This document shows, one piece after another, positions 9,408 through 17,627 of a stretch of 64,000 nucleotides of DNA (within the stretch, counting starts at the first letter, position 1; each line of letters begins with the position of its first letter). Under the pieces are notes generated by a model that had not been told where the DNA came from, did not search any database, and saw only the letters and a program-made list of their open reading frames with translations. The position numbers and the translations under genes are program-made. Source of the stretch: an uncultured Flavobacteriaceae bacterium (GTDB lineage: Bacteria > Bacteroidota > Bacteroidia > Flavobacteriales > Flavobacteriaceae); NCBI GenBank assembly GCA_947500585.1, contig CANMSN010000008.1, positions 81,120-145,119 on the forward strand, given 5' to 3'.

Positions 9408-10346
9408 CTAATCTAGCTTTTTCACCAACAACCAAGCATCTTTATTTTCGTTTTTTCGAATATTGCGAATAGCTTCTAAGGCATCATTGCTAGTTTCATA
9501 AGTGCCATATACAACTTGATGTAAACCGTATTTATTAACACCAATTTTTCTGGCATTAAAACCTTTAGCTTTAAGCTGTGCTACTTTTTTATCACAGTTT
9601 TCTTCAACTCTAAAAGCACCAGCTATAATATGGTAATTACCAGTTATTTTCTTGGTAACATTTAGTGTAACTGGAGGTAATGGGTTTAAATTAAAAGTGG
9701 CTTGTTGTATTTTGCTTTCAAGTTTTTGCGCTGCTTCTTCTTGCGCTATTTGATTGTGTTGTTCAATTTTTTTCACATAAAAATTAGATGCTCCTAAACC
9801 ACCAATTGTTAAGGCAATTAAGCCAACAGCTGCATATTTTAAATATGATTTAGATTTACGTTTTTCTGGGGTAACGGCTATTGGAACTACTTTTTCAATA
9901 GTTTCTACATCTTCTTTATAAACCTCTCTTGTAACAGATGGCACTATAAATTCAGATAAACCAAAAGCATCTGTTAAGTAATTTAAGTGATACGAAGGTT
10001 CGAATAAAATTTTGCCTTCTTTATTAAAAGTAATTTCACCTATATTTTTAAAAGTAAGTGTTTCGCCTTGGGTTAAAATGGATTTTAAAATTTTAACACG
10101 TTGCGCAATTTTTTTATTAGCAATTTCAAAAGGAATTTTTTCTACATCAGCAATATAGTTTGCCAGTAAGCCATCATTTTTTTGAATTTGCTCATTAAAT
10201 GACACTATTTTTTTAGGTGGATAAAAAGAATTTGTAGCACCATCAATGTTTGCAGATACAGTTTGCGTTAAAAATGCACCAAAATCTGGTATGGTAACAC
10301 ACTCATATCTGTATAGTAAATCGCTTATGTAGGTTTCAAGTTGCAT
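9408..10346 (-). CDS. HU-CCDC81-type and SPOR domain membrane protein
   Basis: 312 aa. The N-terminal 120 residues resemble the HU-CCDC81/IHF-like domains found in Bacteroidota (VTIPDFGAFLTQ; GEITFNKEGKILFEPS). One membrane segment follows at about 171-190, then a periplasmic linker and a C-terminal SPOR domain from about 235 (NYHIIAGAFRVEENC...). SPOR domains bind denuded peptidoglycan at division sites, so a septal peptidoglycan role is plausible. What the cytoplasmic HU-like part binds is unknown. Divergent from dprA. Confidence 0.82.
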   Translation of the reverse strand: MQLETYISDLLYRYECVTIPDFGAFLTQTVSANIDGATNSFYPPKKIVSFNEQIQKNDGLLANYIADVEKIPFEIANKKIAQRVKILKSILTQGETLTFKNIGEITFNKEGKILFEPSYHLNYLTDAFGLSEFIVPSVTREVYKEDVETIEKVVPIAVTPEKRKSKSYLKYAAVGLIALTIGGLGASNFYVKKIEQHNQIAQEEAAQKLESKIQQATFNLNPLPPVTLNVTKKITGNYHIIAGAFRVEENCDKKVAQLKAKGFNARKIGVNKYGLHQVVYGTYETSNDALEAIRNIRKNENKDAWLLVKKLD

Positions 10347-10451
10347 GAAAACAAAGTTAAAAAAATAAATGTATAGATAAAATTTAAGAAGAAGTATTTC
10401 TTAACAGTATAAAAATGCTTTTATTGTAGCTTTAAAAACCTATAGAATAGA

Positions 10452-11555
10452 ATGACAGAAAACAACTTACTTTATGCTTTAGCTTTGCAACATGTCCCTA
10501 ATGTTGGCGATATTACTGCTAAAAAGTTAATTTCTCATTGTGGTTCTGCAGAGGCTGTTTTAAAAGAGAAAAAACAAAATTTACTTAAAATTGACGGTGT
10601 AGGTTCTGTTCTTTTGAATGCACTATTTAAAAAAAACCATTTAGAAGAAGCTGAAAAAGAGATAGATTTTATAAAAAACAACCATATAAAAGTTTATTAT
10701 TTTGAAGACAAGGCATATCCTGAAAAACTTAAACATTGCATAGATGGTCCTATTTTATTGTTTCAGTCAGGTAATATAAATTTAGAGGATAAAAACATTA
10801 TTAGTATTGTAGGAACCAGAAAAATAACCAGTAACGGTATTGCGTTTTGCGAATCGTTAATAGAAGCGCTTAAGCCTTTTAATCCAATAATAGTTTCTGG
10901 TATGGCCTACGGAACAGATATTACAGCACATAAATTAGCCATTAAAAATAACCTACAAACCATTGGGTGTTTAGCACATGGTTTAAACACTATGTATCCT
11001 AAAGTGCATAAAAAGTATATAGTTGATATTGAGAAAAACGGCGGGTTCTTCACCGATTTTTGGAGTACCGACAAGTTAGATAGAAATAATTTTTTAAAAC
11101 GAAATAGAATTATTGCAGGCTTAAGTGAGGCTACTATTGTTATAGAATCGGCTAAAAAAGGAGGGAGTTTGGTAACAGCAGATATTGCAAGTTCATATAA
11201 TAGAGATGTGTTTGCTGTTCCTGGAAGAACTACAGATAGCCAAAGTGTTGGTTGTAATGATTTAATAAAACACCAAAAAGCACACATGCTTTCAACGCCT
11301 TTAGATGTGCCTTATATTTTAAATTGGCAATTGACAGAAAACAAAAAACTACCTGTACAAAAGCAATTATTTGTTGAATTAGACACCACTGAAAAAGTAA
11401 TTTACAACTACCTTAAAGAAAACGAAAAGCAGCAATTAGATGTTATTGCTATTAATTGCAACATGCCAATATTTAAGGTTTCTAGTACCTTACTAAATAT
11501 GGAATTGAAAGGTGTTATTCGTCCGTTACCGGGGAAGTTGTTTGAAGTGGTTTAA
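10452..11555 (+). CDS. dprA: DNA-processing protein DprA
   Basis: Loads RecA onto incoming single-stranded DNA during transformation; cytoplasmic. 367 aa: N-terminal helix-hairpin-helix-like region (about 8-60), extended Rossmann domain with ISIVGTRKIT, VSGMAYGTDITAH, RNRIIAGLSEATIVIESA and GGSLVTADIA, then a C-terminal winged-helix (DML1-like) of about 65 residues. Its 3' end overlaps the convergent trpS stop by four bases. Confidence 0.95.
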   Translation: MTENNLLYALALQHVPNVGDITAKKLISHCGSAEAVLKEKKQNLLKIDGVGSVLLNALFKKNHLEEAEKEIDFIKNNHIKVYYFEDKAYPEKLKHCIDGPILLFQSGNINLEDKNIISIVGTRKITSNGIAFCESLIEALKPFNPIIVSGMAYGTDITAHKLAIKNNLQTIGCLAHGLNTMYPKVHKKYIVDIEKNGGFFTDFWSTDKLDRNNFLKRNRIIAGLSEATIVIESAKKGGSLVTADIASSYNRDVFAVPGRTTDSQSVGCNDLIKHQKAHMLSTPLDVPYILNWQLTENKKLPVQKQLFVELDTTEKVIYNYLKENEKQQLDVIAINCNMPIFKVSSTLLNMELKGVIRPLPGKLFEVV

Positions 11556-12520
11556 TACCCAACCTTCTCCCTTACCCTATTCAAAACCTCATTTGCAACT
11601 AATGTTGCTTTTTCAGCACCAATGGTTAAAGCTTTATCAATTTCTGGAAGATTATTCATGTAATAGTTATAACGTTCACGTTCGTTAGAAAATTTATCAA
11701 TAATCAATTCAAATAGGGCTTGTTTAGCGTGTCCGTAGCCATAATTACCATTTTCATAATTGGCTTTCATGGTTTCTATTTGTTCATCAAAAGCTAATAA
11801 ATTGTATATGGCAAAACAGTTACAAGTACTCCAATTTTTAGGTTCTTCAAGTGGTGTACTATCGGTTTGAATACCCATAATTTGTTTGCGTAGTTTTTTA
11901 TCATCTAAAAATATATTGATGATGTTATTTCTACTCTTGCTCATTTTTTCACCATCTGTACCTGGAATAAGCATGGTGTTTTCTTGTATTTTACCTTCAG
12001 GAAGCACAAAGGTTTCACCCATTTTTGCGTGAAAACGAGATGCTACATCACGCGTCATTTCAATATGTTGAAGTTGGTCTTTTCCAACAGGTATAATTTC
12101 TGCATCATACAATAAAATATCGGCAGCCATTAGCATTGGATATGAAAATAAACCTGAATTTACGTCTTCCAACCTGTCGGCTTTATCTTTAAAACTATGT
12201 GCTAATGTTAGACGCTGGTATGGAAAAAAACAACTTAAATACCAGGATAGTTCGGTAACTTGAGGAATATCACTCTGTCTGTAAAACACCGTTTTTTCTA
12301 TATTTAAACCAAAGGCTAACCAAGTTGCAGCGGTAGAATAGGTGTTTGTGCGTAATGTTTCGGCATCTTTAATTTGAGTAAGTGTATGCAGATTTGCAAT
12401 AAATAAATACGAATCGTTCTCAGGGTTATTTGCCATTTCTATTGCAGGTATAATTGCTCCTAAAAGATTTCCTAAATGTGGTGTTCCTGTACTTTGTATG
12501 CCTGTTAGTATTCTTGCCAT
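11552..12520 (-). CDS. trpS: Tryptophan--tRNA ligase
   Basis: Charges tRNA-Trp with tryptophan using ATP; cytoplasmic class I synthetase. At 322 aa the length is normal. The HIGH-type motif reads PHLGN (about residues 14-18) and the KMSKS loop is GEKMSKSRNN (about 189-198). A family-A repeat lies directly upstream of the start. It overlaps dprA tail-to-tail by four bases. Confidence 0.97.
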   Translation of the reverse strand: MARILTGIQSTGTPHLGNLLGAIIPAIEMANNPENDSYLFIANLHTLTQIKDAETLRTNTYSTAATWLAFGLNIEKTVFYRQSDIPQVTELSWYLSCFFPYQRLTLAHSFKDKADRLEDVNSGLFSYPMLMAADILLYDAEIIPVGKDQLQHIEMTRDVASRFHAKMGETFVLPEGKIQENTMLIPGTDGEKMSKSRNNIINIFLDDKKLRKQIMGIQTDSTPLEEPKNWSTCNCFAIYNLLAFDEQIETMKANYENGNYGYGHAKQALFELIIDKFSNERERYNYYMNNLPEIDKALTIGAEKATLVANEVLNRVREKVGY

Positions 12521-12522
12521 CT

Positions 12523-12548
12523 TGTCGTTCCCTCAAAGGAGGGAATCT
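12523..12548. repeat. Family-A palindromic repeat upstream of trpS
   Basis: TGTCGTTCCCTC-AAAG-GAGGGAATCT: a short hairpin with TTCCCTC/GAGGGAA arms that shares the TGTC-TTCC and GGAATCT ends of the other family-A units. It starts three bases upstream of the trpS start codon, so on that strand it would lie in the leader. Confidence 0.55.
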
Positions 12549-12621
12549 TATTAAAATTAAACTCTATTTTTTTATTCAAGCAAAGGTAAACGTTTTAATA
12601 AAATACCTCAATACAATTATG

Positions 12622-12629
12622 TATTTTTG
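12622..12629 (+). promoter_or_regulatory. Bacteroidota -7 box, candidate plsC promoter
   Basis: TATTTTTG matches TANNTTTG and lies 6 bases before the preferred ATG of the acyltransferase at 12636. Transcription from here would give a leaderless or nearly leaderless mRNA. No convincing -33 box was found, so support is moderate. Confidence 0.35.
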
Positions 12630-12635
12630 AAACAC

Positions 12636-13373
12636 ATGAAAATTGTAAAATATATATTCTGGACACTTTACCGCATTTGGTTTTACATACTTGTAGGCTT
12701 ACCAATACTTATATTATTTCCTGTTCTTTTAATTTCAATATCAAAAGAATCATGGTATCCATTTTTTTTTAAAATAGCTCGTGTTTGGGCAAAATTTATT
12801 TTAATAGGTATGGGTTTTAATTACAGTATTGATAGAGAACAGATACCAGATAAAGATAAAAGCTATATGTTTATTGCCAACCACACTTCTATGGCAGATA
12901 TTATGCTGATGCTGGTTTCGGTTAAAAATCCTTTTGTTTTTGTTGGAAAAAAAGAGTTAGCTAAAATTCCACTTTTCGGTTTTTTTTATAAACGCACGTG
13001 TATTTTGGTAGATAGAAGTTCTGCAAAAAGCAGACAAGCGGTTTTTTTAAGAGCACAACGCAGGTTACAAACAGGTGTGAGTATTTGTATTTTTCCTGAA
13101 GGTGGTGTTCCAGAAGAACATATAGATTTAGATGAATTTAAAGATGGTGCTTTTAGGTTGGCCATAAACCACCAAATACCTATTGTGCCTATAACTTTTG
13201 CTGATAATAAAAAACGTTTTTCATATACTTTTTTTAGCGGTAGCCCTGGTAGAATGCGTGTTAAAATTCATAAATTTCTTTATACTAAGGGTTTAACAAT
13301 TGAAGATACAAGAACTTTGAATGATAAGGCTAGAGCTATTATACTAAAGCAATTACAAACTTTTTTAAAATAA
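12636..13373 (+). CDS. plsC: 1-acyl-sn-glycerol-3-phosphate acyltransferase
   Basis: Adds the second acyl chain to lysophosphatidic acid to form phosphatidic acid at the inner membrane. The acyltransferase motifs are NHTSMAD (HX4D) and FPEGG, after an N-terminal membrane segment (IWFYILVGLPILILF). The ATG at 12636 gives 245 aa. A TTG at 12627 would add three residues, but it overlaps the candidate -7 box and is less likely. A second PlsC-like gene lies at 59923-60660. A strong terminator follows immediately. Confidence 0.88.
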   Translation: MKIVKYIFWTLYRIWFYILVGLPILILFPVLLISISKESWYPFFFKIARVWAKFILIGMGFNYSIDREQIPDKDKSYMFIANHTSMADIMLMLVSVKNPFVFVGKKELAKIPLFGFFYKRTCILVDRSSAKSRQAVFLRAQRRLQTGVSICIFPEGGVPEEHIDLDEFKDGAFRLAINHQIPIVPITFADNKKRFSYTFFSGSPGRMRVKIHKFLYTKGLTIEDTRTLNDKARAIILKQLQTFLK

Positions 13374-13402
13374 AAAACTGCTCTGGGGAGAGCAGTTTTT
13401 TT
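13373..13402 (+). terminator. Rho-independent terminator after plsC
   Basis: A perfect 12-bp stem AAAAACTGCTCT/AGAGCAGTTTTT around GGGG, ending in T7. The A-rich 5' arm gives a T-run on the other strand too, so it may act in both directions for the convergent beta-barrel gene. Confidence 0.9.
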
Positions 13403-13403
13403 C

Positions 13404-13438
13404 GATATTGATTTCCGAGCTTAATGAAAATCAATATC
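13404..13438. repeat. 11-bp inverted repeat between convergent genes
   Basis: GATATTGATTT and AAATCAATATC are perfect inverted arms around a 13-base loop. It sits between the plsC terminator and the stop of the minus-strand beta-barrel gene. No T-run follows, so its role is unclear. Confidence 0.6.
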
Positions 13439-13455
13439 CAGATCTAACCAAAAAC

Positions 13456-15057
13456 CTAGAATTTAATGGCGAACCCACTATAAACCCCGATAAAGAAAGG
13501 TTGGAAATCGCCAGATGTATTGTTAAACGTGTTAATTTGATATTTAAACATGGGTTCTAAATTCAAATCTATTTTTTTTGATACTTTATAGTTTAAACCT
13601 AGTCCAAAATTGGCACTATAACTAACGTCGTTTATGTTAGTAGCCTCACCTAAAAACAGTCTTCCACCGCCTTCGGCTTCAGAATAAATTTTATTATCGC
13701 TTAAAAAGAATGAACTAAACCCACCAATAAGATTAACACCAAATTTTTTGTTTGAAAGGTTATATTGAATTTCTAGAGGAACTTCAATGTATCCTAAAGA
13801 TTGATTAATAGAGGTATTGGTTGCAAATGAAAGGTCATTATTTGAATTAAAATTTTCTCTGCTAATAACAGAAAGTGTTTGTGTAGTTGCATTTGTTAAA
13901 GCATCAGCAGTTGATCCATCATTAGCACTAACATCAACATTTCTTAAAGCACTAGAACTACTTAAGCCAACAGATTGAAATACAACTACATTATTGGTGT
14001 TATACCCTAAATTAACTCTGTTAACACCAGAGCGAATAGTTAATTTTTTATTTACAGCATAACTTGCAGAAATACCATAACTCATGTTAAGATCGCCAGT
14101 TTTTGAGTTATTATTAAACTGTGGATCAATTGAAGAGCCTTCACCTAATGTGCTAAAATAAACAGGAGCAGCATTTGGGGCTATGCTCCATCTACTTAGT
14201 TTTTCTTCTTCATTGGTCGTCTCTTTGTCTTCATCTATGGCATCTTCTATAGTAAGTGTATTATCCTTTATCTTATTTTCAGCTATAGCTTCTTGTAATT
14301 TATCTTCTTCTTTTATAGTCTCATTTTGAGCAATACCGGTGTTTTTGTTTGAGGGATTATTTAAAGTGTTTTTCGCTTTATTGTCATCTATTAAGTATTG
14401 TTCTTCATCGTTCTTCACAGAAGTTTCATTATTTTTTTCGTTGTTTGAGTTTAAAGCTATTGCGGTTTTATCTTCAGTTTTTAAAACTGAATGCTTACGA
14501 TTAGATTTTTTATTTGATGGCGAAGAGCTATTAGTTCTGCTTTCATTTAAATTTTTAGAAGCTGAATTTTCAGCAATAGATGTTTCTTTTGAAACGTCAA
14601 TTTTATCATTTAATTTACTGTTTTTCTTAGGCTCTTTTTCAATAGTATGCTCATTAGAATCAATATTTGCGATAGCATCATCAACACCATTTAAATTATT
14701 TGTTGATGTGTTATTATCAGTTATAGCTTCTTCATTGGTTTTATTCAATTCATCAAAACTATTTGAGTTTTCATCTGGTTGTTTTGAATCATCTTTAACA
14801 TTATTTTCAGTATCTGCAATGCTATTTGTTTGTGGCTGTTCGTCGTTATTACCAAAGTAATTAAAACTAATGGTTAATAACAATAATAGTAAAGCAGCAA
14901 CGCCAGCATATCGCCACCAAATAGGAATAACTCTGCGTTTTTTCTTTTTCTGGTTAAGCTTAGATTCAATGTTTTTCCAAACAGCATCACTAGGTGTGGC
15001 TTCAAAATTCTTGAAGCTTTCCTGAAACAGTCTGTCTATATGTTTTTTATCACTCAT
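13456..15057 (-). CDS. Membrane-anchored outer-membrane beta-barrel protein, sigma-linked
   Basis: 533 aa in four parts: a cytoplasmic N-terminus (about 1-48) ending in KKKKRR; one membrane segment at about 50-67; a low-complexity Asn/Lys/Asp/Glu/Ser-rich stretch (about 70-285); and a C-terminal region with alternating beta strands, ending in F, like PorT-type 8-strand outer-membrane barrels. The gene starts directly after the ECF sigma gene stops, the position of an anti-sigma factor. The cytoplasmic 50 residues may therefore hold the sigma factor while the barrel senses the outer membrane. That role is inferred; the layout is what is seen. Confidence 0.78.
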   Translation of the reverse strand: MSDKKHIDRLFQESFKNFEATPSDAVWKNIESKLNQKKKKRRVIPIWWRYAGVAALLLLLLTISFNYFGNNDEQPQTNSIADTENNVKDDSKQPDENSNSFDELNKTNEEAITDNNTSTNNLNGVDDAIANIDSNEHTIEKEPKKNSKLNDKIDVSKETSIAENSASKNLNESRTNSSSPSNKKSNRKHSVLKTEDKTAIALNSNNEKNNETSVKNDEEQYLIDDNKAKNTLNNPSNKNTGIAQNETIKEEDKLQEAIAENKIKDNTLTIEDAIDEDKETTNEEEKLSRWSIAPNAAPVYFSTLGEGSSIDPQFNNNSKTGDLNMSYGISASYAVNKKLTIRSGVNRVNLGYNTNNVVVFQSVGLSSSSALRNVDVSANDGSTADALTNATTQTLSVISRENFNSNNDLSFATNTSINQSLGYIEVPLEIQYNLSNKKFGVNLIGGFSSFFLSDNKIYSEAEGGGRLFLGEATNINDVSYSANFGLGLNYKVSKKIDLNLEPMFKYQINTFNNTSGDFQPFFIGVYSGFAIKF

Positions 15058-15609
15058 TTATAAGGATTGTAAACTTTGTGTTGTGTTATAATTTTCAATA
15101 GTTTGTTTCAAAATTTGTCTAGCACGAGCTAAATTAGATTTTGATGTTCCTAAATTTATTTTTAGCATGTCTGCTATTTCTTTATGCGAATACCCGTCAA
15201 GTACGTATAGGTTAAATACCAATCGATACCTATCGGGTAATTCTTGGATGATTTTTAAAAGATAATCGATAGAGACATGTTCTTCATCAATTTCTAATTC
15301 TACATCTTCAATGGTGTCTTCATTTATTATGTCAAAAACCTTTTCGTTTCTATAGCGTTGTAAAACGGTGTTTACTGTAATACGTTTTAACCAACCTTCA
15401 AAAGAGCCTTTGTTTTTATATTGTTCAATTTTATTGAAAATTGTTAAAAATGAATCTTGTAAATTATCTTCAGCTTCAGCATAGTTACGCGAATACTTTA
15501 AGCAAACAGAGAATAGTTTACTCGAAAAGAGTTTATACAATTCACTTTGAGCTTTAGTATCATTAATTTTACAATTTTCTATGAGTTGATTTAAACTCAA
15601 ATTAAACAC
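15058..15609 (-). CDS. ECF RNA polymerase sigma factor
   Basis: 183-aa sigma-70 family protein with only regions 2 and 4. Region 2 includes YAEAEDNLQDSFLTIFNKIEQYKNKGSFEGWLKRITVN (about 43-80); region 4 includes LPDRYRLVFNLYVLDGYSHKEIADMLKINLGTSKSNLARARQ (about 128-170). It directs RNA polymerase to a specialised promoter set. It lies between a lipoprotein gene and the membrane-anchored barrel gene with near-zero spacing. A candidate ECF-type promoter upstream of the lipoprotein gene (16082-16111) suggests autoregulation. Confidence 0.93.
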   Translation of the reverse strand: MFNLSLNQLIENCKINDTKAQSELYKLFSSKLFSVCLKYSRNYAEAEDNLQDSFLTIFNKIEQYKNKGSFEGWLKRITVNTVLQRYRNEKVFDIINEDTIEDVELEIDEEHVSIDYLLKIIQELPDRYRLVFNLYVLDGYSHKEIADMLKINLGTSKSNLARARQILKQTIENYNTTQSLQSL

Positions 15610-15632
15610 GTATTTTAATTAATTAACTTAAA

Positions 15633-16040
15633 TTACTCTATTACTGGCACTTCAATAGTTAAGTATTGGTCTTCTCCATTGGTATCTTCACCTTGCCAAA
15701 ATTTAAAAACATACGAGCCATTACTGGTAACAATAAAATTAAAGGTTTCTTCAGTTAAAACATCCTCCAAATCATTACAGTCATTATTTTCAAAAACATA
15801 GTTTATTGGAGCAACTGTTCGTTCGTTATTCTCTTTTAAATAGTAAAACTCTCTAAAAGTGTGGCACGTAGAGGGTCTTAAATATGAAATTGTAATAGGG
15901 TATGTTTCACCCATTTCAAACGCATCCGGTATTTCTACACTCTCTACTGGTAATACCTCAAAACTAAAATTTGTACCATCATCATCAATACTACATGAGG
16001 CTAATAGTAGTATTAAACAAAGTACAAGCACTCTTTTCAT
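15633..16040 (-). CDS. Small lipoprotein upstream of ECF sigma
   Basis: 135-aa predicted lipoprotein: signal sequence ending LLLASC with Cys16 as the lipid site, then SIDDDG, a typical Bacteroidota surface or outer-membrane export pattern. The rest is short, beta-rich and acidic with two further cysteines (STCHTF, NDCND). Family unknown. It ends 23 bases before the sigma gene and appears to be first in the sigma operon, so it may be a target or signal component of that system (inference). Confidence 0.75.
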   Translation of the reverse strand: MKRVLVLCLILLLASCSIDDDGTNFSFEVLPVESVEIPDAFEMGETYPITISYLRPSTCHTFREFYYLKENNERTVAPINYVFENNDCNDLEDVLTEETFNFIVTSNGSYVFKFWQGEDTNGEDQYLTIEVPVIE

Positions 16041-16081
16041 AACTAATAATTTTTTCTTTTTAAATACATGTTTGCTATATG

Positions 16082-16111
16082 TAGATGCATTTTCAGCTGA
16101 AAGGTTGCGTG
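16082..16111 (-). promoter_or_regulatory. Candidate ECF promoter of the sigma operon
   Basis: On the minus strand: CACGCAACC, then TGCATCTA, with exactly 17 bases between AACC and TCTA. The same layout and flanking bases recur at 17384-17413 on the plus strand. AACC-N17-TCTA resembles known ECF -35/-10 promoters (GGAAC...TCTGA type). It lies 42 bases upstream of the lipoprotein start, giving a short leader. Confidence 0.55.
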
Positions 16112-16213
16112 TAAATTAAAGAATTTAACGATATTCTTTATATATACAGATGCTTATTTAGACGAAACATTGTCAGTAAGCGAAAGTGAAGTAAACTTTA
16201 AAAGTGTATTAAA

Positions 16214-16246
16214 TTAAAAAATCCCGCAAATTTCGGGATTTTTTAA
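16214..16246 (-). terminator. recA terminator
   Basis: TTAAAAAATCCCG/CGGGATTTTTTAA is a perfect 13-bp inverted repeat with a 7-base loop. It begins 7 bases after the recA stop codon and gives a T-run when read on the minus strand. It is symmetric enough to work in both directions. Confidence 0.9.
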
Positions 16247-16253
16247 TTTTGTT

Positions 16254-17252
16254 TTAGCCTTTAATGGCAACTTTTATTTTCCCTTCGAGCTCTTCAAAAA
16301 GCTCGGGGTTGTCTTTTATTATGGCTTTAACGGCATCTCTACCTTGGCCAAGTTTTGTTTCGTCATAACTAAACCAGGAGCCACTTTTCTTAATAATTTC
16401 TAGTTCTACGGCAACATCTAGTATTTCACCAACTTTACTAACACCTTCACCGTACATAATGTCAAATTCAGCCATTTTAAAAGGAGGTGCAACTTTATTT
16501 TTAACAACTTTTACTCTTGTTTTATTACCTAAAACAGCCCCGTTACTATCTTTAATTTGAGTTGAACGACGAATATCTAACCGAACAGAAGCATAAAATT
16601 TCAAGGCATTACCACCAGTTGTAGTTTCTGGGTTACCAAACATAACCCCAATTTTTTCACGTAATTGGTTAATGAATATTACTGTACAATTTGTCTTGCT
16701 TATAGATCCAGTAAGCTTCCTTAAAGCCTGAGACATTAAACGTGCATGAAGCCCCATTTTAGAATCGCCCATTTCGCCTTCAATTTCGCTTTTTGGTGTT
16801 AAAGCTGCAACAGAATCAATGACAACAATATCAATTGCACCAGAACGGATTAAATTATCAGCAATTTCTAAAGCTTGCTCGCCATTATCTGGTTGCGATA
16901 TAATTAAATTATCGATATCTACACCTAATTTTTCAGCATAAAAACGATCAAAAGCATGTTCAGCATCAATAAAGGCAGCAATTCCACCAGCCTTTTGTGC
17001 TTCGGCTATGGCATGTAAAGTTAAGGTTGTTTTACCAGATGATTCTGGACCATAAATTTCTACAACTCTACCACGCGGATAGCCTCCTACTCCTAAAGCA
17101 ATATCTAAACCTAAAGAACCAGAAGGTATAGCATCTACATCAACCACTGCCTGATCGCTCATTTTCATTACGGTTCCCTTTCCGTAGGCTTTATCTAGTT
17201 TATCTAAAGTAAGTTTTAATGCTTTTAATTTCGCTTCTTTTTCGCTGCTCAT
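16254..17252 (-). CDS. recA: Recombinase RecA
   Basis: ATP-dependent strand-exchange protein and LexA co-protease; cytoplasmic filament on single-stranded DNA. Walker A is GPESSGKTT (residues 68-76), with [14 protein letters not shown] as Walker B and [21 protein letters not shown] as the L2 region. The start at 17252 ([10 protein letters not shown]) gives 332 aa. The frame extends 20 codons further upstream, but those residues are not RecA-like. A strong terminator follows. Confidence 0.97.
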   Translation of the reverse strand: MSSEKEAKLKALKLTLDKLDKAYGKGTVMKMSDQAVVDVDAIPSGSLGLDIALGVGGYPRGRVVEIYGPESSGKTTLTLHAIAEAQKAGGIAAFIDAEHAFDRFYAEKLGVDIDNLIISQPDNGEQALEIADNLIRSGAIDIVVIDSVAALTPKSEIEGEMGDSKMGLHARLMSQALRKLTGSISKTNCTVIFINQLREKIGVMFGNPETTTGGNALKFYASVRLDIRRSTQIKDSNGAVLGNKTRVKVVKNKVAPPFKMAEFDIMYGEGVSKVGEILDVAVELEIIKKSGSWFSYDETKLGQGRDAVKAIIKDNPELFEELEGKIKVAIKG

Positions 17253-17383
17253 TTCTATATTTTTTCTAAAAAATTTGTATGCTAAAATACTATATCTTTT
17301 ATGATGATACAATAATAGTTTTCAACATAAAAAATGAAAATAAAAGTACCTTTCTAAATTTTTTTAGAATAAAATAATATTTT

Positions 17384-17413
17384 CACGCAACCTTTTTATA
17401 AATGTTGCATCTA
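17384..17413 (+). promoter_or_regulatory. Candidate ECF promoter of an intergenic transcript
   Basis: CACGCAACC (17384-17392) and TGCATCTA (17406-17413) with 17 bases between AACC and TCTA. This is the same motif and spacing as the promoter ahead of the lipoprotein-sigma operon, in the 375-base recA-trhO gap. It points to a terminator at 17494-17527. Confidence 0.5.
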
Positions 17414-17419
17414 TTAGTT

Positions 17420-17527
17420 GAAAAGGAAAATTTTGTTGCTATGAAATTTACCAATTTGAGTATTGAAAAGACTAACTTTAAACTCAACTCAGGGCACTTA
17501 AACGAATTGTTTAGGTGCTTTTTTTGT
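17420..17527 (+). ncRNA. Candidate small RNA under ECF promoter control
   Basis: Boundaries are estimates: from about 7 bases after the TCTA box to the end of a terminator, about 110 nt. It contains a possible 29-codon ORF from ATG at 17441 that reads into the terminator stem and ends at a TGA just after it, so a leader peptide cannot be excluded. Nothing similar is recognised. The rest of the recA-trhO gap (17253-17383 and 17528-17627) shows only A/T-rich DNA. Confidence 0.4.
17494..17527 (+). terminator. Rho-independent terminator of the candidate small RNA
   Basis: GCACTTAAAC (17494-17503) pairs with GTTTAGGTGC (17509-17518), 10 bp with one G-U, 5-base loop, followed by seven T. It stands between divergent recA and trhO with no annotated gene upstream on this strand, which implies an unannotated transcript. 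Confidence 0.8.
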
Positions 17528-17627
17528 TGAATAAATTGCGCTATTCCCTTAAAATTGTACTTTTGCGTTTTAAAATAATTTCTTTATTCCGCCTAATGCG
17601 GTTTTAACCTTAAAAAATTAGTATAGC

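Noticed and set aside
14339-14860. 173-codon plus-strand ORF opposite the low-complexity part of the beta-barrel gene
   Set aside because: It is the complement of an Asn/Lys/Asp/Glu/Ser-rich coding stretch, whose antisense is naturally stop-poor and gives a Phe/Leu/Ser-rich chain. No motif or start context; the minus-strand gene explains the region.
16101-16207. Stop-free stretch reading TDAYLDETLSVSESEVNFKS before a TAA
   Set aside because: It looks protein-like but has no ATG or good start, includes the ECF promoter bases at its beginning, and is only about 35 codons. It could be a gene remnant, but the evidence is too thin.
17253-17312. N-terminal extension of recA by 20 codons
   Set aside because: The upstream residues do not resemble RecA, and the Met at 17252 gives a normal length and N-terminus.
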